49,849 bases of DNA from an uncultured Clostridia bacterium. Its GTDB lineage: Bacteria; Bacillota; Clostridia; Christensenellales; CAG-917. A program made the translations under genes and the position numbers. The stretch is from contig CANRBM010000004.1 in the NCBI GenBank assembly GCA_947628855.1, forward strand, positions 1 to 49,849, given 5' to 3'. A model generated the notes under the pieces. The model made no database searches and had not been told where the DNA came from. It worked only from the letters and a program-made list of their open reading frames with translations. Shown piece by piece: positions 16,877 through 24,411 of the stretch. Position 1 is the stretch's first letter. Each line of letters opens with the position of its first letter.

Positions 16877-16911
16877 AAACACAATTTTTAAAAGTACAGC
16901 TGATTTGATAA

Positions 16912-17268
16912 TTATTTTTGACTTCGCTTTTTCTCTTTCACCGCTAACGTGATTTCTGTAATAAGTATCGGAAATACGACCGGAACAACTACTGAGACGA
17001 TCAAATAGCCGATAAACCCGATTTTCACGTCCAAAATATACTTGCAAATCAACAATATGCTCCCTATGACCATAAGCGTCAAAGAAAAAATTATCAGCAA
17101 TATTGCAAAAAGTTTATTTGCGCACTTCCATGTTTCTGCATCTCTTGACGCTCTGCGCGTTTTGTATCCCCATAAGTCATTTATGGGTGGGATCTTAACG
17201 CGCAAGATCACTCCTATAATAAGGAAAAAACCTTGTAATATAAATACTGAACAAATGTCAAATTTCAT
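16912..17268 (-). CDS. SdpI-like small membrane protein
   Basis: 118 residues with RBS AAGGTGAAAC. Hydrophobic segments lie at about residues 7-24, 52-74 and 82-105. Between the first and second sits IPPINDLWGYKTRRASRDAETWKCANKLF, matching the conserved loop of the SdpI/YhfL family (GxRT..S..nEETW..aNk). B. subtilis SdpI is the membrane immunity protein and signal transducer for the SdpC toxin, but most small SdpI-like proteins have no known toxin and none is visible here. It stands alone among repeats. Confidence 0.8.
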   Translation of the reverse strand: MKFDICSVFILQGFFLIIGVILRVKIPPINDLWGYKTRRASRDAETWKCANKLFAILLIIFSLTLMVIGSILLICKYILDVKIGFIGYLIVSVVVPVVFPILITEITLAVKEKKRSQK

Positions 17269-17786
17269 GTTTCACCTTTTCCATTATAAGCGACGTTCTG
17301 CATTATGTCAAATGTGCACTGTTACACTTTTTACAGGCGAGCCTTCCGGCATAGCATAAGCGTTTATCCGAGACTTGTTTCTACATCTATGCAAATTTAC
17401 CTGCAAAATCACTCGAACATGGGGATTTCTTGACTACGCTCGAAATGACACGTTATATTACCTGTCATGCTGAGCTATACGGGGTCCCCGCAAAAATACG
17501 TAGTAGTTTTACGGGGTATAGGATACGGGGTCCCCGCAAAAATATGAAATGTTTTTGTGGGGTAAGGAGTCGAAACATCCCCCGGATAAAGGCACTGCCT
17601 CTTCACTTGGGGATTCCTCGACTGCGCTGCGCTTCGCTCGGAATGACAATATATACATGCTGTCATGCTGAGCGAAGTCGAAACATCCCCCTGTTATACC
17701 CCACAAAATCACTGCGTAATTTTGTGGGGACCCCGATGATGCTCAGACAAAAGTAACGTTAATCACTCGGACAAAGCGCCACGTCA
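17269..17786. repeat. Repeat-dense intergenic region with three palindromic elements
   Basis: No gene. Palindromic elements at 17481-17518, 17527-17564 (both GGGGTCCCCGCAAAAAT orientation) and 17697-17734 (opposite orientation). Around them lie dispersed fragments: GATTTCTTGACTACGCTCG (17425), GATTCCTCGACTGCGCTGCG...GGAATGACA (17612) and TGTCATGCTGAGCGAAGTCG then AAACATCCCC (17661). Confidence 0.8.
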
Positions 17787-17931
17787 ATATCAAGCTATCA
17801 CGCAGGAGTTTTGACGCTTGCATACAAACCAAAACGCGCGAACCAGTGACGAAAGTCACGACGTTTGCGCGTTTTTAGCTTGGAGTGCAGGGGACGAAGT
17901 CCCTTGCCGCAGTGTGGGCGCGTAGCCCACA
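17787..17931 (-). repeat. Composite 3'-end repeat, copy E
   Basis: Reads on the minus strand from 6 nt after the stop of the Mrr-like gene: TGTGGGCTACGCGCCCACAC, TGCGGCAAGGGACTTCGTCC, CCTGCACTCCAAGCT, stem AAAAACGCGCAAAC...inner GTGAC/GTCAC...GTTCGCGCGTTTT, TTTGTATGCAA, AAACTCCTGCGTG, ATAGCTTGATAT. Confidence 0.87.
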
Positions 17932-17937
17932 AAAATC

Positions 17938-19146
17938 TCAGATATTATATCCGCATTCGCGGGCTTTTTTGAGCCACTCGTCGCCGTCGAGTATGAGGAG
18001 CATATGTCCGAACGGGAGGGTCGCCATGTACTTTTGCGCCTCTTTGGTGAGTTTGGCGTTGGTGGAGTAGATGAATTTTGTTGGACGCTGGGCTTTGCCC
18101 GACTTTTGCTCGCCGAAGAGGTGATAGGCAACGATGCCGATAAACTCGCGCACGTCCTTGATGTTGATGTTGTTGCCTGCGGCGCGGTGCTTGCTTTGGA
18201 TGATGATGTACTCCTTGAACCCCATGCCGTCCGTGCCCTTGATGTAGCAATCCACTCCGTTGTCGCCGCTGCTGTCCGTGTTTTCGCTTTTTAATTCCTT
18301 TAGAATACCGAATTTTTTGTACCACTCGTACAGCATGCGCTGGGTGTGAATGTTGAATTCCTCGCCGCTGAGCCCGTGGATGAGCTCCTCGTTTTTCTTG
18401 GGAGGAAGGCTGTAGGCGCCGCTCTTTTTGTCGAAGAGTATCTTGCCCGCGTCCTTGAGGTTGGACAGCAGCTGTCCCGCGCGCGTGCGCAACCGCTTTG
18501 CCTCGTCCTTGCCCTCGGACTTATCGCCCTCGACAATGGTCAATATCTCGCGGCGGGTGTGCTTTTCTTTTTTCACCGAGTCCAAAATTTTGCGCTCTAT
18601 CTCCGCGTCCTCATTGGCGAGCTTGAGCGCCTTAGCTTTGACTGCCTTCTCGGGCTTTGCTTTGCTCGCCGCGGATCTTACATCTGCCTTGAGTGGAGCT
18701 TGCTCCTTTTTTGAGGAAGTCGCGGATGGTTTTTCACTTTCGTTCTGCTTATCGGCTGTCTGAGGCTTCTTCTTTTGCGCGCTCTGTTTGTCCGCGTGCT
18801 TTGCTCCCTTACCGCGTTCGGCATTGCCCTTGGCGTCGGGAGCGCCCTGCTCCGCCTTGAGCGCCGCGGGCTCGACTTCGCGCGCGTCCTCTATCTCGCA
18901 AAGGAAAAGCGTCGCATTTTCGGCGTCCTGCCGTATATATCCGTCCCTGATGAGCGCGTCCAAAACGCCGCCCAAAACGCTACATACGTTGTTGTATCTG
19001 CTGGTGGGCGACTTGTCCTTCAACTCCTCCTTGTCAAGCAAGCCCTCCACGCTCAGCCGTATCACCTGCTTGCGCGAGCGTTTGCCGTCCACGTTTTTGA
19101 ATATTTCCTCGCGCGCCTTTTGCGCATCCAAATTCATATCTGCCAT
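17938..19146 (-). CDS. Mrr-like restriction endonuclease fold protein with two winged-helix domains
   Basis: 402 residues; start at 19146 with AAGGAGA. Three parts: an N-terminal winged-helix-like domain (about 8-88, SRYNNVCSVLGGVLDALIRDGYI), a long Lys/Ala/Glu-rich linker (90-170), a second helix-turn-helix-like domain (about 175-250, HTRREILTIVEG...LLSNLKDAGKILFDKKSG), and a C-terminal PD-(D/E)XK domain. The nuclease core is visible as NGVDC...YIIIQSKH, the D...QxK variant used by Mrr_cat proteins. Mrr-type enzymes cut modified foreign DNA. No methyltransferase or specificity gene is adjacent, consistent with a stand-alone type IV-like enzyme. The target is inferred, not shown. Confidence 0.82.
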   Translation of the reverse strand: MADMNLDAQKAREEIFKNVDGKRSRKQVIRLSVEGLLDKEELKDKSPTSRYNNVCSVLGGVLDALIRDGYIRQDAENATLFLCEIEDAREVEPAALKAEQGAPDAKGNAERGKGAKHADKQSAQKKKPQTADKQNESEKPSATSSKKEQAPLKADVRSAASKAKPEKAVKAKALKLANEDAEIERKILDSVKKEKHTRREILTIVEGDKSEGKDEAKRLRTRAGQLLSNLKDAGKILFDKKSGAYSLPPKKNEELIHGLSGEEFNIHTQRMLYEWYKKFGILKELKSENTDSSGDNGVDCYIKGTDGMGFKEYIIIQSKHRAAGNNINIKDVREFIGIVAYHLFGEQKSGKAQRPTKFIYSTNAKLTKEAQKYMATLPFGHMLLILDGDEWLKKARECGYNI

Positions 19147-19164
19147 AAGTTCTCCTTCGCGAGC

Positions 19165-19193
19165 ATTATATCATACCCTATCGCATTTTTCAA
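19165..19193 (-). promoter_or_regulatory. Promoter of the Mrr-like gene
   Basis: On the minus strand: TTGAAA (19193-19188), 17 bp, TATAAT (19170-19165). Confidence 0.7.
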
Positions 19194-19267
19194 CGCAATA
19201 AGTCGCTTCTCACGCAACGAATATATTTACTTTCCCGCAAAAAGCTCTAAGAAATGTCGAATTGCGC

Positions 19268-19305
19268 AAAAAAATAATATCGGGACGCGTGACTGTCCCG
19301 ATATT
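19268..19305 (-). terminator. Terminator after the alkyltransferase-like gene
   Basis: Perfect 11-bp stem AATATCGGGAC (19276-19286)/GTCCCGATATT (19295-19305). On the minus strand it is followed by a run of seven T within AT-rich sequence, as expected for the gene ending at 19393. Confidence 0.85.
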
Positions 19306-19392
19306 TGGCCGAAAATTTGAAACTTAGACGCGCAGACTCTCAAATACCGCTACGCTCATATTTTGCGACGCTCCGCCGCGCCTAGGCGCGTA

Positions 19393-19698
19393 CTATGGCC
19401 GCCACAAGTATTTTTCAAGATCGACATAGCCATCCGCGTCCACCTCTATGCCGTCTGCGCGCAGCAGGTTTGCCTGTATCTCGGGTCCGCCGAACGCGAA
19501 CGCGGGCGCGCACCGCCCAAACCTGTTTACGACGCGGAAACAGGGTATGTTTTGCGGGTCGGGATTGAAATGCAGCGCGTACCCGACCGCGCGCGACGCC
19601 TTGGGCGAGCCCGTCATCGCCGCGATCTGCCCATACGTCGCGACTTTTCCGCTTGGTATGCGCTTGACTATTTCATAAACTCTGTCGTAATAACTCAT
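19393..19698 (-). CDS. MGMT/alkyltransferase-like protein (ATL family)
   Basis: 101 residues; start at 19698 with an AAGGA RBS (the ORF extends upstream without one). It matches the DNA-binding domain of O6-alkylguanine alkyltransferases: YDRVYEIVKRIPSGKVATYGQIA, GSPKASRAVGYALHFNP, and FGGPEIQANLLRADGI. The active-site region reads IPCFRVVNR where true MGMT has PCHRV and classical ATL proteins have PWHR. The cysteine is kept but the activating histidine is Phe, so repair by direct alkyl transfer is doubtful. Recognition of O6-alkylguanine and recruitment of excision repair is the likely role by analogy to ATLs. Confidence 0.85.
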   Translation of the reverse strand: MSYYDRVYEIVKRIPSGKVATYGQIAAMTGSPKASRAVGYALHFNPDPQNIPCFRVVNRFGRCAPAFAFGGPEIQANLLRADGIEVDADGYVDLEKYLWRP

Positions 19699-20057
19699 AG
19701 ATTTTTCCTTATTATTTACAAATTTAAGTGCGCTCGGACAAAAGACAAATATGATACGGGGCCCCACCACCCGCGAAAATTTCGCGGGAGCCTCCCCCTA
19801 TACATCACCCCACGAAATCACTACGTAATTTTTTTGGTCCCGTATCCTATACCCCAAAAAAACACTGCGTATTTTTTCGGGGACCCCGTATCGCTCAGAC
19901 CGGCGTTATGTTAAAAATACAATACCTCTGCATCGGGGGATGTTTCGACTTCGCTTAGCTCCGCTCAACATGACATTTTTTATACTGTCCTTTCGAGCGT
20001 AGCGTAGTCGAGAAATCCCACGGTTTAACAGTAAGACCTAATACAATATTAACGTTT
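19699..20057. repeat. Repeat cluster upstream of the alkyltransferase-like gene
   Basis: No gene. CCCACCACCCGCGAAAATTT then CGCGGGAGCCTCCCCCTATA (19763-19802) is a hairpin repeat also seen at about 5923-5961. A degenerate palindromic element lies at 19806-19841 and a fuller one at 19850-19887. GGGATGTTTCGACTTCGCTT...CAACATGACAT and CTTTCGAGCGTAGCGTAGTC fragments occupy 19937-20020. Confidence 0.75.
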
Positions 20058-20247
20058 ATATCAAGCTCTCACGCAGGAGTTTGTCCATGCTCACAGGCAA
20101 AACGCGCAAACAAGTGGCGAAAGTCACGACGTTTGCGCGTTTTTAGCTCGGGGTGCAGGGGACGAAGTCCCTTGCCGAGGGTGCGGGGCGAGTAGCCCTG
20201 CGTGAGGGGACGAAGGCCCTTGCCGCAGTGTGGGCGCGCAGCCCACA
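20058..20247 (-). repeat. Composite 3'-end repeat, copy F
   Basis: Reads on the minus strand from about 5 nt after the stop of the C_GCAxxG_C_C gene: TGTGGGCTGCGCGCCCACAC, two GGCAAGGGxxTTCGTCCCC modules separated by a GC-rich hairpin, CTGCACCCCGAGCT, stem AAAAACGCGCAAAC/GTTTGCGCGTTTT with inner GTGAC/GCCAC, CTCCTGCGTG, AGAGCTTGATAT. Confidence 0.87.
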
Positions 20248-20252
20248 TTATA

Positions 20253-20699
20253 TCACTCGATACCCAGCTCCTCGGAAACTATCTCGGCGCAGTCGCCGAC
20301 GAGTTTTGCGCAGGGACGGGACTTATAATATTCGGGAGTGCGCGCGTCGGGCGTGGGAGTTGTCGCGGCGAGCTTTGTGCCGAGCAATTCTCGGCATATG
20401 TAGGAGCCGTTTTTCTCCTTGAATTTTGCCGCCAAACGTTGTATGAGCGCGTAGTGCTCTCGCTTGGCGTCGAGGTCGGAAGGAGAGGAATAGCCCTCGA
20501 GCAATCCCGCGACGATGAACATACCGCTTACCGCGCCGCACACCTCTCTGAGCCTGCCCATTCCACCGCCGAAGGATGAGGAGAGCTTGAGCAGGGTCTC
20601 TCTGTCCATACCCAGTTTGTCCTCGAAGGCGAGCACCAGCGCTTGCGTACAGTTGTAGCCGTCCAGGAAGTTCTGCTCCGCCCTCTCGCGCCGCGTCAT
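20253..20699 (-). CDS. C_GCAxxG_C_C family redox protein
   Basis: 148 residues, overlapping the preceding mrp-like gene by 4 nt (ATGA), so translationally coupled. The signature cysteine spacing is visible: YNCTQAL near residue 17, GGGMGRLREVCGAVSGMF (the GCAxxG-type motif), ICRELLG, and paired cysteines RPCAKLVGDCAEI at the C-terminus. Such small cytoplasmic proteins are common in anaerobes; they probably bind a metal or flavin or act in redox, but no reaction is established. The overlap with an Fe-S cluster carrier ATPase suggests an Fe-S or redox link (inference). Confidence 0.88.
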   Translation of the reverse strand: MTRRERAEQNFLDGYNCTQALVLAFEDKLGMDRETLLKLSSSFGGGMGRLREVCGAVSGMFIVAGLLEGYSSPSDLDAKREHYALIQRLAAKFKEKNGSYICRELLGTKLAATTPTPDARTPEYYKSRPCAKLVGDCAEIVSEELGIE

Positions 20700-21508
20700 T
20701 TATCCAGCTCCTTGAGCGCCATATCGACGAGATTCCTGTCCGCGAGGCTCTCCACGTTGCCCGCGTCCACCGCCGCCGCAATGGATGCGTCTATGGGCAG
20801 GCGCGCAAGCACCTTCAAATCGAAATCCGTAGCGACTTCGTCCACTTTGCTGCCGCCGAATACGTCTATTTGCTTGCCGCAATCGGGACAGACGAGATAG
20901 CTCATATTTTCAATGACGCCATAGATCTTGACATTCATGGTGTTTGCCATCTTGACCGCCTTTTCGACAATCATGCTGACAAGCTCCTGCGGGGACGTCA
21001 CGATGATAATGCCGTCGAGCTTTATGGATTGAAACACCGTGAGCGGCACGTCGCCCGTCCCCGGGGGCATATCCACAAACATATAGTCAACGTCGCCCCA
21101 GATGACGTCCGTCCAAAACTGCTTGACCATGCCCGCTATGACGGGACCGCGCCATATGACGGGATCCGTCTCGCTTGGCAAGAGCAGGTTGGAACTTATC
21201 ATCTTGACGCCGAGCTTGCTCTCGCGCGGATATATGCCCATATCGTCGCCGTCTATGCCGCCCTTTACGCCGAACGCGCGCGGAATGGACGGACCCGTGA
21301 TGTCCGCGTCCAAAATCGCCGCTTTTTTGCCCTTCGCCGCCTCGCCTACGGCAAGCAGAGCCGTGACAAGAGATTTGCCTACGCCACCCTTGCCGCTCAC
21401 TATGCCTATCACCTTTTTGATACGGCTGAGCTCGTGCGGCTTTTCAAACGTGATACGGCTCGCGCAATTCTGTCCGCAGCTGCTGCAATCATGAGTGCAA
21501 TCGCTCAT
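20696..21508 (-). CDS. Mrp/NBP35-type P-loop ATPase, Fe-S cluster carrier
   Basis: 270 residues. Deviant Walker A KGGVGKS (SGKGGVGKSLVTALLA), switch I DADITGPSIPRAFG, Walker B-like VDYMFVDMPPGTGDVPL, and the family CPDCG motif near residue 210 (YLVCPDCGKQIDVFGG), which bridges a 4Fe-4S cluster between subunits. The N-terminus carries an extra four-cysteine cluster CTHDCSSCGQNC, as in NBP35-type proteins. Function: cytosolic ATP-dependent Fe-S cluster transfer. It heads a two-gene operon with the C_GCAxxG_C_C gene. Confidence 0.95.
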   Translation of the reverse strand: MSDCTHDCSSCGQNCASRITFEKPHELSRIKKVIGIVSGKGGVGKSLVTALLAVGEAAKGKKAAILDADITGPSIPRAFGVKGGIDGDDMGIYPRESKLGVKMISSNLLLPSETDPVIWRGPVIAGMVKQFWTDVIWGDVDYMFVDMPPGTGDVPLTVFQSIKLDGIIIVTSPQELVSMIVEKAVKMANTMNVKIYGVIENMSYLVCPDCGKQIDVFGGSKVDEVATDFDLKVLARLPIDASIAAAVDAGNVESLADRNLVDMALKELDK

Positions 21509-21591
21509 ATCTGTACTCTCCTTATAAGAAACCTATCGGAGTTTCTCAAGACTTTATTTTTTTGCAATGCGCCCTTTTGGTCGCAACTAAA

Positions 21592-21620
21592 ATGATACCA
21601 CTTCGGGAGCGCCATATCAA
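21592..21620 (-). promoter_or_regulatory. Promoter of the Mrp operon
   Basis: On the minus strand: TTGATA (21620-21615), 17 bp, TATCAT (21597-21592). Confidence 0.55.
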
Positions 21621-21706
21621 GCACAAAATACGTTTTTGCCCCGCACGTGTTTAAGTGTTTGCGAAATTTGCAATAATTATTTCAAAAACATAAAGGAGAC
21701 CAAAAT

Positions 21707-22297
21707 ATGAAACTTATCGACAGCAAAACACTGCTCAACCTCGCAAAGTCCTACGCGGGCGAAATGATGGCGCATGCAAGATATTCCTTTGTGGAGTACG
21801 GCGCGCGCAACGAGGGCTACAACGCCATGGCGGACATCATTGACAAGGTAGTCTACAACGAGTTCAACCATGCGCGCATGCTCTACACCTATATCCAGCA
21901 GGCGTCCAACAAGACCATCGACAACATTGACATCTGCTCCGGCTACCCCTTCCGCGAGAAGTGGAATTTGACGGAAAACCTCAAGCTCGCCGCCGAGGAC
22001 GAGGCTATGGAAGTCAAGACCTACAAGGCGTACGCAAAAACCGCGCGCGAGGAAGGCTTTGAGGAGATCGCGGGGCTTTTCGACAAGATCGCCGGCGTGG
22101 AGACCTGCCACGAAAAGCTGTTCAACGACCTCTACGACCAAATGTCCTCGGGCACGCTCTACAAGAAGGAAAAGGCGGTCAAGTGGAAATGCGCGGGCTG
22201 CGGCTACGAGCAGGAAGGCAAGGAAGCGTGGGATTGCTGCCCCCTCTGCAAAGCAAAACAGGGCTTTGTGGAGTTGCACCTGAACGAGGTCGTGTAA
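21707..22297 (+). CDS. Rubrerythrin-type protein (ferritin-like plus C-terminal rubredoxin-like domain)
   Basis: 196 residues with RBS AAAGGAG. Ferritin-like four-helix bundle (1-150) carrying diiron ligands in EMMAHARYSF, NEFNHARM, EDEAMEVKTY and VETCHEKLF, then a rubredoxin-like C-terminal module CAGCGYEQEG...CCPLCKAKQ. Rubrerythrins reduce hydrogen peroxide in anaerobes using electrons from rubredoxin or NADH systems. Cytoplasmic. It stands alone and is followed by a clear terminator. The CxxCG and CCPLC pairs are slightly more compact than in classical rubrerythrin. Confidence 0.93.
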   Translation: MKLIDSKTLLNLAKSYAGEMMAHARYSFVEYGARNEGYNAMADIIDKVVYNEFNHARMLYTYIQQASNKTIDNIDICSGYPFREKWNLTENLKLAAEDEAMEVKTYKAYAKTAREEGFEEIAGLFDKIAGVETCHEKLFNDLYDQMSSGTLYKKEKAVKWKCAGCGYEQEGKEAWDCCPLCKAKQGFVELHLNEVV

Positions 22298-22393
22298 AAA
22301 CGGCGGAATTTAAAAACTGTTTACGTCAACGATAGTTACAAGTGTACAGTGCTAATTAAAAACTCGATTTGACACATATCACACAGTTTCTAT

Positions 22394-22429
22394 TCAAAAA
22401 AAACCGAGGTATTGTCTCGGTTTTTTGAA
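22394..22429. terminator. Bidirectional terminator after rubrerythrin
   Basis: TTCAAAAAAAACCGAG, loop GTATTGT, CTCGGTTTTTTGAA: strong stem with A and T runs on the two sides, about 100 nt after the rubrerythrin stop. The rest of 22298-22565 shows nothing else. Confidence 0.85.
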
Positions 22430-22565
22430 TATGTGCGCACAAAATTGTATATCTATCGCTCAACGACAGGGCTCAAATGTGCGATGTCTAACTCCAAAAT
22501 TAAACATCAAAAAACCCGGAATTTTCAAGCGTAGAAAAAATTCTTTATAAAATTACATAATATAC

Positions 22566-22593
22566 TTGAAATTATTATAATTTTGGGTATAAT
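22566..22593 (+). promoter_or_regulatory. Promoter of the DUF234-type ATPase gene
   Basis: TTGAAA (22566-22571), 16 bp, TATAAT (22588-22593); RBS CGGAGG before the ATG at 22622. Confidence 0.7.
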
Positions 22594-22621
22594 AATTATA
22601 ACAGTAGTGCGGAGGTACAAA

Positions 22622-24013
22622 ATGCAGAAGTTTGTAAATCGAAAAGCGGAACTTGAAACGCTTGAAAAACAGTATAACGGTGAGGCGTCGTCTCTGGTGA
22701 TAGTTTACGGGCGCAGGCGCGTCGGCAAAACAGCGCTTTTGACCGAGTTTTTGCAAGCGCATCGGGACAGCTTATATTTTCTTGCAACTGAGGAATCCGA
22801 AGTCCAAAATTTGAATTATTTCAAAGCGCAAGTTGCACAGTTCACCGGCAACGAGCTTCTTCGCATTGCCGCGGTGGATTGGTATACTGTTTTTAAGACT
22901 CTTGTGGAATTCAAGACCGAGACAAAAAAAATCATTGTGTTTGACGAATTTCAATACATTGGGCAGTCCAACTCGGCATTTCCTTCCATATTGCAAAAAA
23001 TTTGGGACACAATGCTCAAAGACGCAAATATAATGCTTATTTTATGCGGATCGCTCGTGTCGCTTATGAAGTCTCAAACGCTTGACTACGGCAGTCCTTT
23101 ATATGGCAGAAGAACGGCGCAAATAAAGCTGAAACAGATACCTTTCAAGCATTATCACGAGTTTTACGAAGGGAAAACGGACGACGCGCTGTTGCCGTTT
23201 TATGCTGTGACGGGAGGCGTGCCTAAGTATATAGAGACATTCAATGACTATGACGATATTTTCGACGCGATCAAAGAGAATGTACTTAATTCTCAGAGCT
23301 TTTTGTATGAGGAGCCATACTTCCTATTGCAAAAGGAAGTAAGCGAGATCGGAAGCTACTTTTCGCTTATCAAGGCGATAGCCATGGGAAATCGCAAGCT
23401 GTCCGACATCGCCGCAAACTTGGGAGTTAAACAAACAAATTTGACAAAATATCTAAAAGTCCTTATGGACTTGGATCTTGTCGAACGCGAGGTACCTGTC
23501 ACGGAATCCGCTCCGGAAAAGAGCAAAAGCGGACTGTATCGCATAACAGACAACTTCATATCTTTTTGGTTCAAATTTGTTTATCCTTACAGGGCATATC
23601 TCGAAAAAGGCGAGACCGATTACGTTCTCACACAGATAAAAAAGAGCTTCATGCAGAATTTTGTTTCATTTGTCTATGAGGATGTCTGCAGAGAAAAAAT
23701 GTGGGAACTTTCGGCTACAGGCACATGGGATTTCCGTTTTGATAAAGTCGGTAGATATTGGGGCGCGAAATCGAAAGAAACGGACATTGTAGCCATAGAC
23801 ACGCTTGGCAAAAATATTGTTTTGGGTGAGTGCAAATACTCAGTTTCCCCAAAAGGACTATCCGTTTTGCACGATTTGCAAGAAAGAACCGAGGCGCTTA
23901 GGCAACTGATAGGCGCAACAAACGTCTACTACGTATTATTCAGCTCTTCGGGCTTTACGCAAGGTTTGCTTGACGAGGCAGAGACTAATGATGCTATACA
24001 TTTGATAAAATAA
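22622..24013 (+). CDS. ATPase_2/DUF234 family protein (P-loop ATPase plus nuclease-like domain)
   Basis: 463 residues; start at 22622 chosen for the CGGAGG RBS. Order: STAND-like P-loop ATPase (Walker A YGRRRVGKTALL, about 24-35; Walker B KIIVFDEFQYI, about 98), a winged helix (RKLSDIAANLGVKQTNLTKY, about 260-290), then a C-terminal DUF234 domain with a PD-(D/E)XK-like pattern KETDIVAID...VLGECKYS (about 385-410). This architecture is common in archaea and anaerobic bacteria and is often found near mobile DNA. Its role is unknown; ATP-dependent DNA or defence functions have been suggested for relatives. It lies just upstream of the rearranged tRNA-Ser locus. Confidence 0.9.
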   Translation: MQKFVNRKAELETLEKQYNGEASSLVIVYGRRRVGKTALLTEFLQAHRDSLYFLATEESEVQNLNYFKAQVAQFTGNELLRIAAVDWYTVFKTLVEFKTETKKIIVFDEFQYIGQSNSAFPSILQKIWDTMLKDANIMLILCGSLVSLMKSQTLDYGSPLYGRRTAQIKLKQIPFKHYHEFYEGKTDDALLPFYAVTGGVPKYIETFNDYDDIFDAIKENVLNSQSFLYEEPYFLLQKEVSEIGSYFSLIKAIAMGNRKLSDIAANLGVKQTNLTKYLKVLMDLDLVEREVPVTESAPEKSKSGLYRITDNFISFWFKFVYPYRAYLEKGETDYVLTQIKKSFMQNFVSFVYEDVCREKMWELSATGTWDFRFDKVGRYWGAKSKETDIVAIDTLGKNIVLGECKYSVSPKGLSVLHDLQERTEALRQLIGATNVYYVLFSSSGFTQGLLDEAETNDAIHLIK

Positions 24014-24127
24014 TACTTAAAAAATATCGTAGCAAGCCTGTCATGCTTATTCACTTTTAAAAGCACGATCGGGCATATGTTGAGCAAGCTCCATTTCGCC
24101 TATTTTTTGCGAATACGCCCTCATCGC

Positions 24128-24156
24128 TTGCAAAAACCAAAAACTTATATTATAAT
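24128..24156 (+). promoter_or_regulatory. Promoter of the tRNA-Ser locus
   Basis: TTGCAA (24128-24133), 17 bp, TATAAT (24151-24156). Transcription would begin just before the first tRNA 5'-fragment at 24174 and run through to tRNA-Ser. Confidence 0.7.
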
Positions 24157-24173
24157 AGCAAAGCACATTACAA

Positions 24174-24319
24174 GGAAACGTATCGAAGTGGTCTACGGTC
24201 AAGACGCACAGCGTCTCGTCCGCCCCCTTCGTATCAAGATAAAGTATATTATAGGGAAACGTATCGAAGTGGTCGCAAGTTTGAGGCGCACAGCGCCTCA
24301 TTGCTACACCCCGCTACAC
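24174..24319 (+). repeat. Two 5' fragments of tRNA-Ser upstream of the intact tRNA
   Basis: GGAAACGTATCGAAGTGGTC, the first 20 nt of tRNA-Ser, occurs at 24174 and 24255 and again as the true 5' end at 24320. In both fragments a hairpin with loop ACA follows (GACGC-ACA-GCGTC; TGAGGCGC-ACA-GCGCCTCA) instead of a normal anticodon arm and 3' half, so neither can be a tRNA. Confidence 0.85.
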
Positions 24320-24411
24320 GGAAACGTATCGAAGTGGTCGCAACGAGCCGCACTCGAAATGCGGTTGACCTGCATAAGGTCACGTGGGTTCGAATCCCAC
24401 CGTTTCCGCCA
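24320..24411 (+). tRNA. tRNA-Ser (anticodon CGA)
   Basis: 92 nt including encoded CCA. Acceptor GGAAACG (24320-24326) pairs with CGTTTCC (24401-24407), discriminator G. Anticodon stem CCGCA/TGCGG with loop CTCGAAA gives anticodon CGA (reads UCG). A long variable arm and T-loop TTCGAAT confirm a class II serine tRNA. Confidence 0.95.

Noticed and set aside
16448..20422. Short frames beginning MQGTKSLAE or MQGTKSLAG (also near 9156, 12380 and 20153)
   Set aside because: They are translations of the GGCAAGGGACTTCGTCCC module of the composite repeats read in reverse; the same peptide appears wherever the repeat does, with variable continuation and no RBS.
24174..24319. Two additional complete tRNA-Ser genes
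   Set aside because: Only the first 20 nt match; neither fragment has an anticodon loop of seven, a T-arm or a 3' acceptor strand.
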